A DNA stretch of 64,000 nt from Nitzschia sp. pyKryTriq1 (lineage: Eukaryota; Bacillariophyta; Bacillariophyceae; Bacillariales; Bacillariaceae): positions 1,054,001-1,118,000 of the forward strand of contig OY101118.1 in assembly GCA_956465555.1 (NCBI GenBank), in the 5' to 3' direction. Of this stretch, positions 21,292 through 32,596 are shown piece after piece (positions within the stretch are counted from its first letter, which is position 1; each line of letters opens with the position of its first letter). The position numbers and the translations under genes were made by a program. Below the pieces are notes generated by a model. That model was not told the origin of the DNA and ran no database searches. It saw nothing but the letters and a program-made list of their open reading frames with translations.

Positions 21292-22795
21292 CTATTTCTT
21301 TCCATCATCAAAGTCAGTCTTTGCTTGACTCAATGCATCAAAAATGCGTTTTGCCAAAAAGCGGTGCTCGGGTGGTAAATCATGAGTCTTGTCGGGGTGC
21401 ACCACGAGACTCGCCTTGAGGTATGCCCTTCTAACCTTACCATCATCCAAAACATCACCAATCGTAAGGGACTTCCATTTGGCACCAGGCCACAACACAG
21501 TATGAAGCGAAGCCAAAAGAGCTCGCAGTTGCTTTTTCTTCCCGTGTTCCTCCGACCAAGTTTTGATCTTTGGATCAAGTTGTCTACGAATAACGTCTTC
21601 TTGCTCTTCGTCTGACTTTTTCTTAGCTTCGCGTTCTTTGAATTCTTGCACTTTCTTATCCTGTTCCTCCGCCATCTTGGCCATTCGTTCGGCTCTGCCC
21701 TTTTGACCAGCAGCACTACTGCTCACGGGAGCCGAACCATCCAACTTGATACCAACAACCTTGGCCTTCGGAGCATTCTCGATACCCGATTTTGAGTGTC
21801 CTGGGGGCGCCGTGCCTGGTGCAACTTCCACCCACCGCTGATCGATAGGATCCCAGACTCGATTGTTGGCTGCTGTCTTTTCTTTGTGTTCGCGTTCACG
21901 CTTGAGGCGTTCCCAACGCTCTTCGTTCGGATTCCCTCCCATGGCTGGTGGAGACGACATGGTGTGGTGCAAAACCTTCCGATTGGCAGTAGGCGCAGCT
22001 GCCGGTGAACCACCAAAACCCATGAGATCGGCCTCTTGCTGTGGAGCCCGTGGTGGAGCCTGGTGGGCTCGGGATGGTGCGGCGGCAGGTCGGGGTTGAG
22101 CGGCTGGCTGGACCCTTGGTGCAGGTCGTGAAGCAGGAGCAGCAGCAGGAGCAGGCCGAGAACGAGACTGAATCGGTGGAGGGACACCTCCGTGTTTGGA
22201 GTTGACGTCATCGGTAGCCTTCACCAAGTCCAAAAGTTTGAACGTCAACACCGACACTGGAGGCCCTTGGCTCTCGCCGAGATCGTCACCAGCGACAGCA
22301 CTCGCCATCTTTCCCATCATTTTGAAAGCACCTTTCGCCGCCTTGGTAGCAGAGTCTGTGGCGGAGTGAGCTGGTTTGCTGGGAAACAACAATTTTCGAA
22401 GTTCGTACTGAGTGCTTTCTTTCACTGGGAGCTTTGCATTTCCGTCTTGAATATCCCACCAACTGAAACTTTTCTCGCCTCCCGCGGCAGCAGGTTTATC
22501 TTCCACCAAGACACGCCAGTGATAGCCTTCCGGGCCCATGTGACTCAATGAGTGCACTGCAGCGCAATGCCTGACGAGAAACAAGTGTGAATAATTTCAA
22601 AACATCATACCGTATATTGCACTTCAAAGGCAAGCTCTGGACGACTTACTGCTTGACGGCGTTCAACGTTGGCCCCTGCCCAAACGGCATGGAAAAGCAG
22701 TTGAAGAGTGGATCTGTGCTATCAGAGTCCGAATTCGTAATTCGGTAGAGAACGAGAACGCTCCTTCCGCCTTGGTGGTGTCCGTTCGCAGCCAT
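21292..22795 (-). CDS. Auxilin-like J-domain protein
   Basis: Two exons: 22795-22650 and 22570-21292. The 79-nt intron (GTAAGT...GTCAG) joins NAVK-Q-HCAAVHS in frame; 474 aa. The C terminus (about 380-474) is a J domain of auxilin type, with WPGAKWKSLTIGDVL, then the HPD motif in VVHPDKT, and the terminal helices. Auxilins recruit Hsp70 to clathrin coats and drive uncoating in the cytosol. The middle is Ala/Pro-rich and probably disordered (about 185-240), followed by a Lys/Glu coiled segment. The N-terminal about 130 residues (RSVLVLYRITNSDSD...WRVLVEDKP...FSWWDIQDG) form a domain I cannot name. No PTEN-like or kinase domain is present, unlike animal auxilin/GAK. Confidence 0.8.
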
Positions 22796-23885
22796 GGTTA
22801 CAGTATCGTGTGTTCAACTTGCTGGACAGACAATTTATGTGTACCGTACTGCCAGATTCGAAAGAAGGGGGGGAATTTAGAAAGGCAGTAGTGAGTTGTG
22901 TGTTCAAAATCGTTGCGACAGGGATATTGACAGGGCCCACAAACAAATGACGGTCGTAGCCACTCTTTAGGACCGAGACCCTCGCTGGGAGCATGAAATT
23001 TTCTAGCGCGATGAACGCAACGGATAGATCGTTCGCCAATGTCAGCTATGCATTCTCCTACTAGCTAGTGCTCTCCTCCGTGGCGATCCAGAGCAAATTC
23101 TTCCATTCCATGCCACAACAGTCAGCTCACCTCTGGAAGCTCCTACAGCCACAGATCGAGTGGGGAAGTTGGGAATTTCTTTGTAAAGGTCGGAAAGTCA
23201 ATGACTATCTTCTCTTGTCTCCTCCTGTCTTTTTTGTGGGAGATGATTTTCGAAGTTGCGAGCGTGGTGCGTGGTGCCGCCTCTCAACGAACGGTCGGCC
23301 CAAAAAATTCATCGGAGACGACGACTGAGCTCGTATGAGTCGTCGGGGAGTCTTTTTTTTAATGTATGTACTAACGTACCGTATTTATGTATGCTGCGAC
23401 AGAAGTCGCGCTGTGTTAGACCAGAGAGACCCATACCCCAGACCAGGGTCGACCGGGTCGACCGGTAGTGTAAGAGCTCAGCGCAGGCGCCAACCAGCCC
23501 TCAACTCTCTCGGACATTCTAGACCGATGAACATTAGTATCTCTAGTGTTTCAAATTCGTTGGCCTGCCCTACTCGACTTCAAACTGCGTAGCCATTCTC
23601 TGTCTTTCGGGTTACCCTTCGGTACATCACCTTGCCTTGTTCAAAGGTGTAAGGGATGGTGGGCAGGTTTTTTAAATCTATTCTTACTGGTAACTCGAAG
23701 TCAAAGTGAGGACGAGTCTTGAGCCTTGGGCGAAAGCGATCATAGAAAAATCTTTGTCATCAGTCGATGCACTCAAGGAGATGTACCAAAGGGTTCATCC
23801 CAAAGAACAAGACTCTACCGTGTGAGTCAAGTCAGAAGGACGTTCTAGGCCAACGAAGAACGACAACTAACTTTTACATCGGACA
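22796..23885. other. Spacer without a supported gene
   Basis: About 1.1 kb between the auxilin-like gene and a copia remnant. Several short open frames exist on both strands, but none has a motif or splice support. The right part may be older retroelement DNA belonging to the fragment at 23886. Confidence 0.5.
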
Positions 23886-24155
23886 GTAGTCCCAACAGAC
23901 TTCTCTACTACCGAACAAATTGCCGATATCTTTACCAAACCATTACCGCGCGATCAATTTATCAAACTGCGGAAAAGTTTCATGGTGTAAGGGCCTCACT
24001 CATCGTGAGGGAGTGAGAACGTACATATTGTACGTACGCGATACCTTGCCTACATTCGGAAGCCTTCATCACCATTCGTTGACTACGATAGGAGAAGACT
24101 TTACTGTACCTTTTAATTCATAGTTTTCTTTATTTGTTATTACGATATCTTCTCA
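23886..24155 (+). mobile_element. Ty1/copia remnant: last codons of pol, polypurine tract and 3' LTR
   Basis: Bases 23886-23990 encode VVPTDFSTTEQIADIFTKPL followed by the C terminus typical of copia RNase H (PRDQFIKLRKSFMV, then a stop). A purine-rich tract (GTGAGGGAG) follows and then a candidate LTR from TGAGAA (24014) to TTCTCA (24155), which are inverted ends. The 5' part of the element is missing. This LTR differs from that of the element at 32777, so it is another family. Confidence 0.75.
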
Positions 24156-24332
24156 ACAGTACTCCTCTACTCTAGAGAGAGAGCACGCTCACTCTCTTAG
24201 CTAGTAGGAGGGAGACGGTAGAGACTACTCATACTCCTGTCTCTACTAGAGAAGCCAAAATGTTACATCAACTAGAGAACTGGAAATCTTTGTTTTGGAA
24301 AAGGAGTACCGGTAGAACAAAAGTGAATCATC

Positions 24333-25247
24333 TTATTTCTCGGCAGCAAGAACTGACCTCGGTGACGCATCCGGACTTGCTGTCGAGACTGTAGACCGTT
24401 GGAGAAAAGATTTGGGTCTGTGTCGGTCCAAAGAACCAACAGAAACATCCTGGGGTTGTTCTGTATTGATATTTGCACTATCTATCAACAGGCCCGGTTG
24501 CAGTAGTGCCAAACTTTGCAGTTGCTCGAGTTCCTGTTCGAACGCTTCTCTATAGTCCAGAGCAAACTCGAGTCGCTCTTGGATTTCGTTGAGTGTACTC
24601 GTCTTCAAAATAGGTCGCAATTGAATCAAAACAGATGCAAGAGCAATCGATGATGCCTTGAATGGTAAGAACCTTGAATCAACCAACGCCATTCTCAGGT
24701 GTGCATTCAGCCTGTCTTGGATTATCGCGCGATCTGGTACCAACTCTAGAGGTACTAGGTCAAGAAGCCTGTCAGCTATTTCAAATGTCGTTGGCGGCTG
24801 CACGCGCCACTGCAAAGAGTAGAGAACATGAAGTTCCATGTGGTCAAGCTCTTCTTGAGAGAAGCATTCCCGGCTGATCTCTTGAATCTCAGATTTCTTG
24901 AACAGTCGCCTCGATTCGTTCATTTTGCGTGCTATGAGGAGGCAAACAAAGCATGAAAGCTGGTAGAGTTCAAAATCCTCTGTAATATCCTTGTCGATAG
25001 TTGATAAACGATCCAACATTGACTGCGCTGCTTCGACCGTTACTGGGTGGATGTCGTAGAGTTGCGCCGTGTCGAGCAACCATGAAGCCATGTCTCTTCT
25101 CCAGCCAAGATAGTCCCTGATTTTTTTCTTATTGCAGTCTGATATGCACAATACCCGAGGCAGGTAGAAGCTTTCCTCTCGCCGCTTAATCACTCTCAAA
25201 TGTTCTATTTCCATGCTTTCATCAGTGCTGGGCCAAAGGTATCGCAT
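24333..25247 (-). CDS. Diatom-type cyclin
   Basis: 304 aa from the first ATG (25247). The cyclin N-box starts with WRRDMASWLLDTAQLY, the counterpart of the MRAILVDWL helix, and continues through LSCFVCLLIARKMNE, KSEIQEIS and ELDHMELHVLYSLQWRVQPPTTFEIADRLL. The C-terminal cyclin fold follows (ALVDSRFLPFKASSIALASVLIQL). This arrangement is that of the expanded diatom-specific cyclin group, which links nutrient or light signals to cell-cycle entry through CDK binding. No destruction box is evident. The Ser/Pro-rich tail (about 265-304) could hold phosphorylation sites. Which member it is cannot be told here. Confidence 0.8.
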   Translation of the reverse strand: MRYLWPSTDESMEIEHLRVIKRREESFYLPRVLCISDCNKKKIRDYLGWRRDMASWLLDTAQLYDIHPVTVEAAQSMLDRLSTIDKDITEDFELYQLSCFVCLLIARKMNESRRLFKKSEIQEISRECFSQEELDHMELHVLYSLQWRVQPPTTFEIADRLLDLVPLELVPDRAIIQDRLNAHLRMALVDSRFLPFKASSIALASVLIQLRPILKTSTLNEIQERLEFALDYREAFEQELEQLQSLALLQPGLLIDSANINTEQPQDVSVGSLDRHRPKSFLQRSTVSTASPDASPRSVLAAEK

Positions 25248-25484
25248 CTTCCAACAAGCCAAAGAATTTATGTTGTGATTTCTTTTCTTGCAAGTTGGAC
25301 AAATTTACACAGGCGAGCTAGTAGGATGCTTCCTCGTGTCTATCCATAAAGGTCGGAACAGAACTCAGTGTGGTTCTTTGATTGCTCTTCGCCTTTTTTC
25401 TGTCTCGTGGCAGCGTCTCGAGAGTCGAGCCAAGATCGTCGTTGTCGTTGTTGTTATCGATGAAGAAGTCGGAATACCGAAGAA

Positions 25485-25506
25485 TAGTAGTAGTAGTAGT
25501 AGTAGT
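25485..25506. repeat. TAG trinucleotide microsatellite
   Basis: Seven uninterrupted triplets in the spacer downstream of the CDC-type cyclin start region. Confidence 0.9.
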
Positions 25507-26060
25507 GCTGGTATGGTGGCAGCATTTTATTTTTATTCTCCAGCGGCACCTTTCGCGGCATCTCCTTGCACTTCTTTGTTGTTGTTCTATCTTCTACCCA
25601 CGTGGCAAAATTTTGAAAATTCTGATACGGAGAATTATGGCTGGTTCTTCAATGACAAAGATCGTAATAAGCCCCATTTTCCGGTGGAAAGTGGACAATT
25701 CCAGTATTTATGGGTGGTTTCGGATCTTTATTCTTGTGATTACGAGGACAAGTACTGGTACAGCACGAATATATAAGCCAGAAGTCTCATACTCGTATTC
25801 AACAACTCGATACAATTTGCGTGCGTGCGTGGTCGAAACTGATAAATATTTATTATGGACACGAGTTTTCGTTTATGCCCTGCACTACTTACGAGTATTA
25901 ACTACTGTACTTGTACGTGTACTTGTACACGCTAGCTACCAATGTTCTTGCCCGCTGGGTGTGTCTACACTCGGATTACCGGTATGTACGTACCGCTGGT
26001 ATGAGCCCCGTAGTACGTGGCAACAATAATGCGACACCATATTTTTCTGCGCGAAACAAC

Positions 26061-26084
26061 TACGACGACGACGACGACGACGAC
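26061..26084. repeat. ACG/GAC trinucleotide microsatellite
   Basis: Eight triplets (TAC followed by GAC units) in a non-coding spacer. Confidence 0.9.
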
Positions 26085-26582
26085 TCACTCCGCCTCCTCC
26101 TCCTCCTCTGGAGCTATTAGCTAGGTGATGATAATATTATTTACAGTATGATGAGTCTTCGTCGAGAAAGAAATCGAACTCTAGTAGAGTAGAGTACCGA
26201 GTAGACTACTGACTACCGACTACTGACTAGTCTTGATACTATTTTATGGTTGTTGCTCAAGCAAGTCGCCATCAGTTCTGAACACTCGTCTCTTTCAACA
26301 AGAAAGGTGTCGTACTCTAGTAGAAATCATTTGACAAATCATCGAGGCCCAACACCACTGCACTACAATAAATAGGAACAAAGTAAACCGAATTCATCTA
26401 TAACCATATCGCGTTTGATCCTTTTCAAGCAATAAAAGAATGATCCAAGGAAAATAGAGATTTTGAAAAATACTCCTTTTCTACCGGTAGGGTATTAGAG
26501 TACAGTACACCACTCCGCGGTGTAGAGCGCACTGCAGCTGGAGACTGCTCGTAGTAGTAGTCGATGAAACTTCTTGAAAACC

Positions 26583-26948
26583 TTAGATTGACGCTTGTTC
26601 GTTCTTTTGTCGGATTCGTAGTCGCCGGCTCAATTTGAGATAGCGCATAATTTCTGAATCTTCTGCCTCTTCATTGGGGATGCGCCTCAGCACGGCAAGA
26701 GTGGGGGGTGGAGTTGCCAGATCTCCGACCCAAGCTGGATACTCTTCCCTCGGTCTGACGACAGGAGGTTCTTCGTTTTTGAAGACACCGAGACTCTTTA
26801 AGACAGTCCCTGGTTTCATCGGTAGAGCACAAGAGGGAGTACCTCCAAAACACCGGGAAGCAGTCTGAAGGCACAAATCAGACGATGACGCCGTTGCCGC
26901 ATTGCCTAGCAATTTTCTCAAAACAACTGTGGAACGTGAAGGAAACAT
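26583..26948 (-). CDS. Mitochondrial large-subunit ribosomal protein mL54-like
   Basis: 121 aa, single exon, ATG start. The first about 35 residues are rich in Arg, Ser and Ala with almost no acids (MFPSRSTVVLRKLLGNAATASSS), a typical mitochondrial presequence. The conserved core is EYPAWVGDLATPPPTL...YLKLSRRLRIRQKN, which fits the mL54 family (yeast MRPL37), whose C terminus has the pattern [P-W-hydrophobic] ... [RxLRxxxIxxxN]. It would be a structural protein of the mitoribosome. The short size is normal for the family. Confidence 0.65.
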   Translation of the reverse strand: MFPSRSTVVLRKLLGNAATASSSDLCLQTASRCFGGTPSCALPMKPGTVLKSLGVFKNEEPPVVRPREEYPAWVGDLATPPPTLAVLRRIPNEEAEDSEIMRYLKLSRRLRIRQKNEQASI

Positions 26949-27433
26949 GATCGTGTCTTGATTGAACGGCGATGGAAGCTGCGATAATTCTCTGGTATTA
27001 GTTCACTTTGGTTCTTGTATCGTTGTGTTGGTGGAAGAGAGTATTTCGCCACAAGCCAGTACCTGGTATCGTACTATTTTGGCCATTGTTGCTCGTCGCT
27101 CGTCGCGTTAATATGTTGTGAAGATCGTTCGTTGCTTTGCTTGATGATGATCTTCTTCGTTGTGCGGCTGTGCGATGAAGAGCGCGAGGTCTCGTTGATC
27201 AGCTACATGCGAGGTCCCCACTATCCACGAGACGGGCAGAATAATAGGGAGATATGAGTCGTGGTGGTCGACCCAGAAGATCGAAGATCCCTTTCGATCT
27301 TTGATTTTTTGTGAGTTGACGATGATGAAGCGAGACGCTCTGCGTCGTCAGCCTCCCGACCGCACATTATCCTTGCTATCTTTGAGATCACCATACTACG
27401 AAACAAAGTACTGTACAAGTGAACTCTCTTACC
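26949..27433. other. Spacer between divergent mL54-like and M13 peptidase genes
   Basis: About 480 bp; presumably both promoters. No further feature seen. Confidence 0.5.
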
Positions 27434-29772
27434 ATGACATCTCACAACGTCAAATGTCCCTGCTGCAACAATCCGTGGAGCGCTGCCACGGGGGACTTTT
27501 TCGCCAAGTTTTGCACCGACTGTGAGACGCAGGAACAGCAAGGAAAGGGCTTGGCCCGCTCCAACATGGACTTTGACGTTCATCCGAAGGAAAACTTTTA
27601 CCTCTATGCAAATGGAAACTGGTTGAAAAATAATCCCATTCCATCTGGTTACCCCAACTGGAATTCGTTCTTGACACTTCACGTGCAAAGCCAAGAAAAC
27701 CTCAAGGATATTCTCACGGCATTGGCGGCGTCAAGCAGTGACTTGAGCGAAGACGAGCGCAAAGTCTCGACATTTTACAAGGCGGCTGTAGATGAAGAGA
27801 CTATCGAGAAAGTTGGCTTGGAGCCTCTTCAAGGACTCTTGCAGTTTTGTCAGACGATCGTGGACGAATACTCTATGGGTGATGGTGCCGAGAGTAAAAA
27901 ATCTTCTTTGGCAAAGAATCTAGGCACTCTGGCTTTCAAATATGGCATTTCGCCCTTCATCGGCATCGGCGTCAGTCCCGATAAAATGAATTCCGAGCAC
28001 TCGATTGCTCAGGTTTCTCAGGGTGGTATTGGGTTGCCGGATCGTGATTATTACTTTGATGAAGACAAGGAAGACAAACGCGAGGCGTACAAGAAATGCA
28101 TTGCCATGATGTTGACTCTCCTCGACGACCCCAACGCCAAAGAAGCCACAGACGACAACACAGCACTCGCCGAGAAAGTTTATACACTCGAGCGCACCCT
28201 CGCAGAGTCGCACATGACCAGGACCGAGAATCGGGATCCCCATGCTACGTTCAACAAAATGACCATATCGCAGCTCACCTCTAGCACCAACGATTCGTTT
28301 GACTTTGCGGCATATTTCCTTGGGGCGACTGGCAAAACCGTGGAAGGGTTGGGAGATATCAATGTTCGCAACACGAAGGCCGTTGAAAAGGCTGCCGAGG
28401 TAGCTTCGACTGTGGAACCGGCTACTTTGCTTGGCTATCTCCGATGGAACGTGGCGGAGTCCTCCGCCCCGTACCTTTCCAAAGCTTTTGTCGACGCGCA
28501 CTTTGACTTTTTCGAAAAGACCCTCTCTGGAACGAAGGAAATCAAACCGAGATGGAAACGGGCCATGGCATTCACAGAAAGTGCACTTGGAGAAGCTCTT
28601 GGCAAATTGTACTGTGCGAAGTACTTTGATGAATCCAGCAAGCACCGAGCGTTGGAGATTGTCGAAAAGGTCCGACAGGCATTGGAGGATCGTCTTACGG
28701 AAGTCGATTGGATCAAGGCAGAATCTACTCGCAATGAAGCTCTTAAGAAAATGGGGAAATTCGGAGTTAAGATCGGGTAAGAATTCGTTGCGTTTTGGAG
28801 GGATGAATCAACCATCGTGCTTTTGTTGTGGTGATTTTGCTAACCTTGCTCCTTCCGATTTGATATTCATCAATCTAAAGATACCCCGATGAATGGATCG
28901 ACTATGGACCCTTCGACATTAACGAGGGGGATTCTTTTCTAGAAATGGTGTTCAAGGCTCGTGAATTTGAAAATATCCGAGACACTGAAGAAATGAATGC
29001 GCCAACTAACAAACAGAAATGGGTAAGCTACACTAAGGGCAGGCGCATCGCATCAAGCCCGTCTCAACCATCAACTCGCTCTAACCAGAAATGATTGGAA
29101 TAATCATCCTTTCGCATGTTCTTGACTACTATATAGTTCATGACGCCACAAACTATCAACGCGTATTATCATCCGAATTTGAATGAAATTGTCTTTCCGG
29201 CCGCAATCCTGCAACACCCATTTTTTGATAAAGATGCCGATGACGCGGTAAACTTCGGTGCAATGGGTGCAGTCGTTGGGCATGAAATGACACACGCCTT
29301 TGACGACAAGGGACGCAAATTCGACTTCAAGGGCGTTCTCAATGACTGGTGGACGGAAGAGGACGGGAAAGAATATGAAAAACGTGTAGAAGTAATGGTG
29401 GAGCAAGCTAACAACTATCAAGTTCATGGTCAACATGTTCAAGGAAAGTTGACTTCTGGGGAAAACATTGCTGATTTGGGGGGACTAAGACTGGCTCTAA
29501 GAGCTCTTCGGGCCACTGAGGGGTTCGACTCCAAATCGACTATTGATGGCTTCACTCCTATTCAAAGGTTCTTTCTTTCTTGGGCACAGTGCTGGAGGCA
29601 AAATATCACCCAAGAGCGTTCCTTGCAGCTCTTGACAGTCGATCCTCATGGTCCTAATGAGCTTCGTTGCAATGGGCCGCTGTCCAATATGTCGGATTTC
29701 CATGAGGCGTTCCAGGCCCAAGAAGGTGATCCAATGTTCAAGTCAGAAGAATCACGCGTCAATATTTGGTAG
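27434..29772 (+). CDS. M13-family zinc metallopeptidase (neprilysin/PepO type)
   Basis: Three exons: 27434-28776, 28881-29022 and 29137-29772; joins read KIG-YPDEW and QKW-FMTPQ; 706 aa. The catalytic motif is HEMTH (His544, Glu545, His548). The third ligand and its helper are in GENIADLGG (Glu604, Asp608). NAYYHPNLNEIVFPA, the substrate-binding strand of M13 enzymes, precedes them. M13 proteases cut peptides in a closed chamber. Unlike animal neprilysins there is no membrane anchor or signal peptide. Instead the N terminus carries CPCC...CTDC (Cys8, 10, 11, 27, 30), a possible zinc ribbon. A soluble intracellular oligopeptidase is therefore likely (inference). Confidence 0.9.
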
Positions 29773-30262
29773 CCAACGATCGAATGTAGAGTAGGTTATG
29801 CTTGCTCAAGAGCTAGAACTACGGTATGTAGTCGAGAGAGACCATGACAGGTTTAGAACCCCAGTACCAGGCACTGTACAGTGTACAGTACTAGTACTGT
29901 CATGGACCATAATTATTGGTCCATCAGTACTGTACGGTAGAAAAAAATCGCGCTAGTCAATTTATTGAATCGGGTCAATCGAATGGCGCCTTTCATGCGT
30001 ACTCGTACGCTTGCTTCGTTTTGCTCGACGCAACACACAACATTCTACTAGCTAGCGTGTTGGTATATCTACCCAAAAACGAGACACCGGTACGAGATGA
30101 CCATGACACAAACAGCTTCTCATATGCTACCGTACTACATACCCGGCAGAGATAGTCTAAGGGTTTCCATCTGAAAGGGAACAGATTACGGCTGCTATAT
30201 ATACTATGGCATAGTTCTGTGTGCCGGCTATCTTTGATCCAATAGGTTTTTTGCTGTCATCG
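29773..30262. other. Spacer with palindromic cluster
   Basis: About 490 bp. Positions 29861-29938 contain stacked inverted words (GTACAGTGTACAGTAC, and TGGACCA-TAATTAT-TGGTCCA). No gene seen. Confidence 0.55.
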
Positions 30263-31816
30263 ATGGAGGTTCATGAAGACAACGTCAACGTAGATGGGGG
30301 TTCTCCTGGCGAAGGCGCCATCAGTGGTGACGATGGTGATGATTCTTCTGCTGGAGGTAGTGACCTGCGGTCCCCTCTTCTTGCCCATGATACTCGGAAC
30401 CATCTACGGCAACGAGGTACCCGGACAGTGGACGTAGAAGCGGAATCGTTTGCGACGGCAGACGGCTCCAGAATCCTTGATCGGAGTAGGGCCTTCCGTC
30501 AGTCAAGAGGGCGATGGAGTGTTCATCGACAGTCACGGCATCCTCATCATTTTTTGGGGAGGATATGGAATGAATGGAATCTTGGGGGGTGGTTTCATCG
30601 GCTGGCATATCAGCGCACTGGCATATTGATGTTGATTCTCTTTCTTGTCTACACGTCCATCGTCGTCTTCTTTGCGGCCATATACTTGACCGTTTCACTA
30701 CTGGGACAAACTATTGAGAGCAATCCCGATGGATCCGAAAAGCATATTCCGTTTTGTCACATGGAGATCAACAATCGAATGGAAGCCCTTTATCTTAGCC
30801 TTTCGACAATGGCAGCCATTGGCTACGGAGGTGAGTCGATGGTTTGCTTCTTACTGTAGTACCTGTGGAAAGCTCTACCTGTATGCTGTCACCAAGACAT
30901 TGGCGAAGTGATGATTTTGGAACAACAATCTCATCAGGCATTTGCGTCATTATTTTCTCTTTTAGTTTCCAACTACTACTTCGGAGAATGCTGGACGCCT
31001 CTGTTCCTTGTTTTAGCTCAGGTATGTTGTGCGATACTATTTGACGCCGTGGCGGTCGGGCTGTTGTTTCATCGAATATCTCGAGGGCGAAAAAGAAGCC
31101 GCACCATTGCGTTTTCCGATAAGGCGGTAGTTCAAAGGGTAAAGGGTGTTCCATACCTTATGTTTCGATTGGGCGAGCTCAGAAAATACCATTTGATTGG
31201 TGCGACCATTCGTTGTTACTGTGTACGCCATGAAAGAACAGGCACAACAACGTCTGGAGCAGTATCTGTGGAAACAACTTATTTCATAAGTCGACAGATG
31301 AAGCTTGTCCATCCAGATCAGAGATGTGGGTCAGACCTTTGGATGGGCCTCCCACAGGTAATTGTTCATCGCATGGATGGGGAGTCGCCATTGGTTCCTC
31401 CAGCCACGTGGTACGACGGGTCAGGGTCCTTGCACACTTACCTGGAGTGCTCGTCTGTTGATGGAATGGGCGAGAATGATCCACACAATTCTCCAGCAGA
31501 AAACATAGTAGAAGACTTGGAGTCCATCGGGGACTTCTTGATTGATAGAGATGCCGAAATTGTCGTTCTTGTCGAGGGCACGGACGAAGGAACTGGTGCA
31601 ACCGCACAGGCTCGCCATTCGTACAAGGTTTCGGACCTTGCCTGGAACCATACCTTTGCACCTTGCGTCTTTCCCTATGGCGGCGAGACTGGCCATCCTC
31701 AACCGTCACCTACAACGAGACGGGGTCTCCCAGTATGCAGCATAGATTTTTCGAGGTTCCACGAAATTGTTCCGAGTCCTGAGGACTGCGAAGCCTGTGC
31801 CTATGTACCCAACTGA
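30263..31816 (+). CDS. Inward-rectifier-type (Kir) potassium channel
   Basis: Two exons: 30263-30830 and 30966-31816; the 135-nt intron (GTGAGT...TTTTAG) splits the selectivity filter and joins IGYG-V-SNYYFGECW; 472 aa. Visible parts are an N-terminal cytosolic region of about 120 residues, TM1 (about 122-146, ILMLILFLVYTSIVVFFAAIYL), a pore helix with filter AAIGYG (to Gly189), TM2 (about 200-225, FLVLAQVCCAILFDAVAVGLL), and a long C-terminal Kir beta domain starting ISRGRKRSRTIAFSDKAVV. That last pattern (ISRPKKRxxTIxFS) is diagnostic for Kir channels. It should pass potassium across a membrane as a tetramer. The acidic, Gly-rich N terminus is unusual in length. Confidence 0.88.
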
Positions 31817-31987
31817 TTGCGTTATACTATACGAATACGTGGTACTCCGGTAAGTTAGCTATAGAGAATTACATAGATTTAGATTGAAGCCCTGTAATGT
31901 GATAACGAAAGAGCATACTTTTTCGGTGGGCGAGCCTCAGTCTGCGCGTAAATTGTCGCAACTGGAGAGGAAGCGCTAGCACGTCAT

Positions 31988-32596
31988 TCAGAATGCAACT
32001 TTTGCTTTCTTGTCCTTCGCTTGGTTCAAGATGTCTGTTTTTAAGGGAAGGACAGGTTCAATATTTGTGGCTGGTGATGAATCCTGTTCATGCTTGGCCC
32101 AAAACACGTCCAGAAGATCAATTTCTCCCTTTCGGAACTTTCCTTTTTCTTTGGCTAGTCGTTTCTCTCGGGCGCCATTGTGCAAAGGACAAGCAACCTT
32201 CCTTAGACCTCCCACTACTGGGATGAAGCCTTTCTTGCAAGGAGTGAATGGCAGAGTGCGCCCGTCACCGAAATCAACCGCCGCTTGCTTAATGGCCTTG
32301 CCTTGGGGTGTCAACTTGGCAGCGGAGGAATCAATATAATGTGCTCCTCCATATAGGTCTCCCTTGGCAGTTGGATAGCCACAGACAAACCCCCATGGAA
32401 CTTCCTCGGTAATGCTCGCAGCAATCCGATATCATTCGCTCGGCAGAATCCCGCAGTCTTGAAGCCAGGCAGCGTCCGTCGCCTTTGGGCGGTAGCACTC
32501 GCGTTTGGGAAACATTTCCGTGCTTGTGCCAGAGTCGTCGGCCTGCCGCTTAATTCCCGCTAATCGGCTGGACCTTCGAAAGCTTTCAGACGCCAT
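31988..32596 (-). CDS. Unknown small protein interrupted by an in-frame TGA (possible selenoprotein or pseudogene)
   Basis: From ATG 32596 (MASESFRRSSRLAG) the frame runs 54 codons to TGA at 32434-32432. It then continues in the same frame for 147 more codons (YRIAASITEEVPWGF...GGLRKVACPLHNG...) to a stop at 31988. The downstream part has no Met, so it cannot start on its own. No GTAAGT-like donor lies near the TGA, unlike every other intron here. Possibilities are selenocysteine recoding (diatoms have selenoproteins), a broken gene, or an assembly error. I do not recognise the family. The copia element at 32777 is inserted 181 bp upstream of the ATG. Confidence 0.5.

Larger units (their letters stand above)
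25248..26582. other. Long spacer with microsatellites
   Basis: About 1.3 kb. A TAG triplet repeat is at 25485-25506 and an ACG/GAC triplet repeat at 26061-26084. GTAC and CTAG words are frequent. A 162-codon open frame (25288-25776, plus strand) has low-complexity translation and no motif, so I do not call it a gene. Confidence 0.55.

Noticed and set aside
25288-25776. Open frame of 162 codons on the plus strand next to the cyclin gene
   Set aside because: Translation is low-complexity (poly-Val and poly-Ser from microsatellites), has no motif, and overlaps another open frame in a different phase.
27920-28645. Open frame of 241 codons antisense to the M13 peptidase
   Set aside because: Shadow of exon 1 of the peptidase; no motif.
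31988-32596. Intron across the TGA of the small gene
   Set aside because: No GTAAGT/GTACGT/GTGAGT donor lies upstream of the TGA, and the only GT dinucleotides there lack the consensus seen in all other introns of the window; kept instead as a TGA finding.
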